Positions 13,051 to 13,784 of a DNA stretch of 13,784 nucleotides are shown here, in pieces; positions within the stretch are counted from its first letter, which is position 1, and each line of letters opens with the position of its first letter. The notes under the pieces are model-generated. The model had not been told where the DNA came from. It did no database searches and saw only the letters and a program-made list of their open reading frames with translations. A program made the translations under genes and the position numbers. Source of the DNA: Streptosporangiaceae bacterium (lineage in GTDB: Bacteria > Actinomycetota > Actinomycetes > Streptosporangiales > Streptosporangiaceae); assembly GCA_030041195.1 (NCBI GenBank), contig JASHOI010000330.1, positions 1 to 13,784 of the forward strand, written 5' to 3'.

Positions 13051-13112
13051 ACGGCAGCGGCCACACTCGCGGGACCGAGGGAAGGGGCGCCGGCGTGAAC
13101 GGCAGCGGCCAC
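13031..13112 (+). repeat. 48-bp-period tandem duplication of the galT 3' end
   Basis: Bases 13031-13064 recur at 13079-13112 with one difference (T13046 to C13094). The unit takes in the last six galT codons, its stop and the next 14 bases. The filler between copies (13065-13078) differs from what follows the second copy. Frame analysis shows the second copy is not translated as part of galT. A shorter GGGAGAAGGG near 13125 resembles the start of a third unit and serves as SD for galE. A replication slip that lengthened the galT-galE spacer is the simplest cause. Confidence 0.85.
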
Positions 13113-13124
13113 GCCGCGGACGCA

Positions 13125-13134
13125 GGGAGAAGGG
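13125..13134 (+). promoter_or_regulatory. Shine-Dalgarno of galE
   Basis: The purine-rich run GGGAGAAGGG ends about 7 nt before ATG 13142. It supports the start and independent translation of galE despite the 91-nt gap after galT. Confidence 0.65.
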
Positions 13135-13141
13135 ACCCCGC

Positions 13142-13784
13142 ATGAGGCTGCTCGTCTCCGGGGGAGCCGGCTACATCGGGAGCGTTGTGGCGGCCCAGCT
13201 CGCCGAGGCCGGCCACGACGTGGCCGTGCTCGACGACCTGTCCACCGGCCACGCTGACGCCGTGCCCGCCGGCGTTACCTTCCACCGCGGCTCGATCCGC
13301 GGGGAGGACGCCGCGGCGGTGCTGCGCACCGGCATCGACGCGGTGCTGCACTTCGCAGCCAAGTCCCTGGTCGGCGAGTCGGTCGAGTACCCGAGCCGGT
13401 ACTGGGACAACAACCTCGGCGGCACGCTGGCGCTGCTCGAGGCCATGCGCGTCGCCGGGACCCGCAAGATCGTGTTTTCCTCGACCGCCGCCGTGTACGG
13501 GGAGCCGGAGCGGATCCCGATCACCGAGACCGACCCGGTCCGGCCGACGAGCCCGTACGGGGAGTCCAAGGTCGCCGTCGACACCGCGCTGACCGAGTAC
13601 GCCCGGATGCACCAGATCGGCGCGGTCAGCCTGCGGTACTTCAACGTGGCCGGCGCGTACCAGGACGCCTCCGGCACCTGGCTCGGCGAGCGCCACAACC
13701 CGGAGACACACCTGATCCCCACCGTGCTGGCCGCGGCGCTCAGCGGTGCGCCGGTCCGGCTTTTCGGCGACGACTACCCGACGC
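13142..13784 (+). CDS. galE: UDP-glucose 4-epimerase, N-terminal 214 residues (cut by window edge)
   Basis: The protein starts MRLLVSGGAGYIGS, a GxxGxxG NAD-binding turn (7-13). It goes on with VLDDLSTGH (29-37), VLHFAAKSLVGESVEYP (68-84), YWDNNLGGTLALLEAM (87-102), FSSTAAVYGEPE (112-123) and SPYGESK (137-143), the YxxxK pair being Y139 and K143. LRYFNVAGAY follows near 180, then RHNPETHLIPTVL. This is a short-chain dehydrogenase/reductase of the GalE type, which interconverts UDP-galactose and UDP-glucose through a 4-keto intermediate with bound NAD. Thr115 stands where E. coli GalE has the catalytic-site Ser124; Thr is a known substitute. GalE completes the Leloir steps begun by galT; a galK gene may follow outside the window. 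It has its own SD. The remaining 100 or so residues lie beyond 13784. Confidence 0.95.
   Translation, partial: MRLLVSGGAGYIGSVVAAQLAEAGHDVAVLDDLSTGHADAVPAGVTFHRGSIRGEDAAAVLRTGIDAVLHFAAKSLVGESVEYPSRYWDNNLGGTLALLEAMRVAGTRKIVFSSTAAVYGEPERIPITETDPVRPTSPYGESKVAVDTALTEYARMHQIGAVSLRYFNVAGAYQDASGTWLGERHNPETHLIPTVLAAALSGAPVRLFGDDYPT

Noticed and set aside
11836..13143. Open frame of 435 codons on the minus strand, with repeats near its N-terminus
   Set aside because: Antisense to galT; its repeated residues simply mirror the tandem duplication at 13031-13112.

Overview
The window is very GC-rich and densely coded, and its gene families are typical of a high-GC Actinomycetota, probably a filamentous actinomycete. 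Supporting signs are a SARP-type regulator, an actinobacterial LysA beginning MSRVAHPAGPRHAEV, frequent GTG starts, and several genes whose start lies 6-9 nt below a TAnnnT -10 box with no Shine-Dalgarno (leaderless style). The genus cannot be fixed from this sequence.

Layout. (1) 1-197, minus: the N-terminus of a SARP/BTAD-type regulator, cut by the window edge. (2) 307-2353, minus: four co-directional genes. A MarR regulator overlaps by 4 nt a 145-aa protein of unknown function. An SPFH/band-7 membrane protein follows with its own promoter and a perfect SD, then a small ribbon-helix-helix protein with an AT-hook-like tail. (3) 2354-2536: a divergent control region with an exact 33-bp tandem duplication; each copy carries a 12-bp palindrome. 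(4) 2537-8759, plus: a small dimeric alpha/beta-barrel protein, then a MalY/PatB-type PLP C-S lyase, an alpha/beta hydrolase, a cytochrome P450, a glutathionyl-hydroquinone-reductase-like thiol transferase and a GCS2-family (glutamate-cysteine ligase-like) enzyme. (5) 8763-10472, minus: a SAM methyltransferase and a protein with two YbjQ domains. (6) 10553-13784, plus: lysA, galT and galE, the last cut by the window edge.

How the genes may work together. The 2850-8759 run reads as a sulfur/thiol and oxidation set (C-S lyase, hydrolase, P450, thiol-dependent reductase, gamma-glutamyl-ligase-like enzyme). This could be detoxification or small-molecule processing, but no substrate can be named from the sequence. 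lysA makes lysine from meso-diaminopimelate. It is joined by a 1-nt overlap to the Leloir genes galT and galE, an unusual partnership. The SPFH and RHH genes look like a membrane-scaffold/DNA-binding pair that may control itself through a TGATATCA palindrome next to the promoter.

No tRNA, rRNA, CRISPR array, transposase or attachment site was recognised. No gene-free stretch exceeds 300 bases. The largest are 9408-9623 (a short direct repeat and a GC hairpin), 2354-2536 (the control region above) and 198-306 (nothing distinct beyond the SD of the SARP gene).
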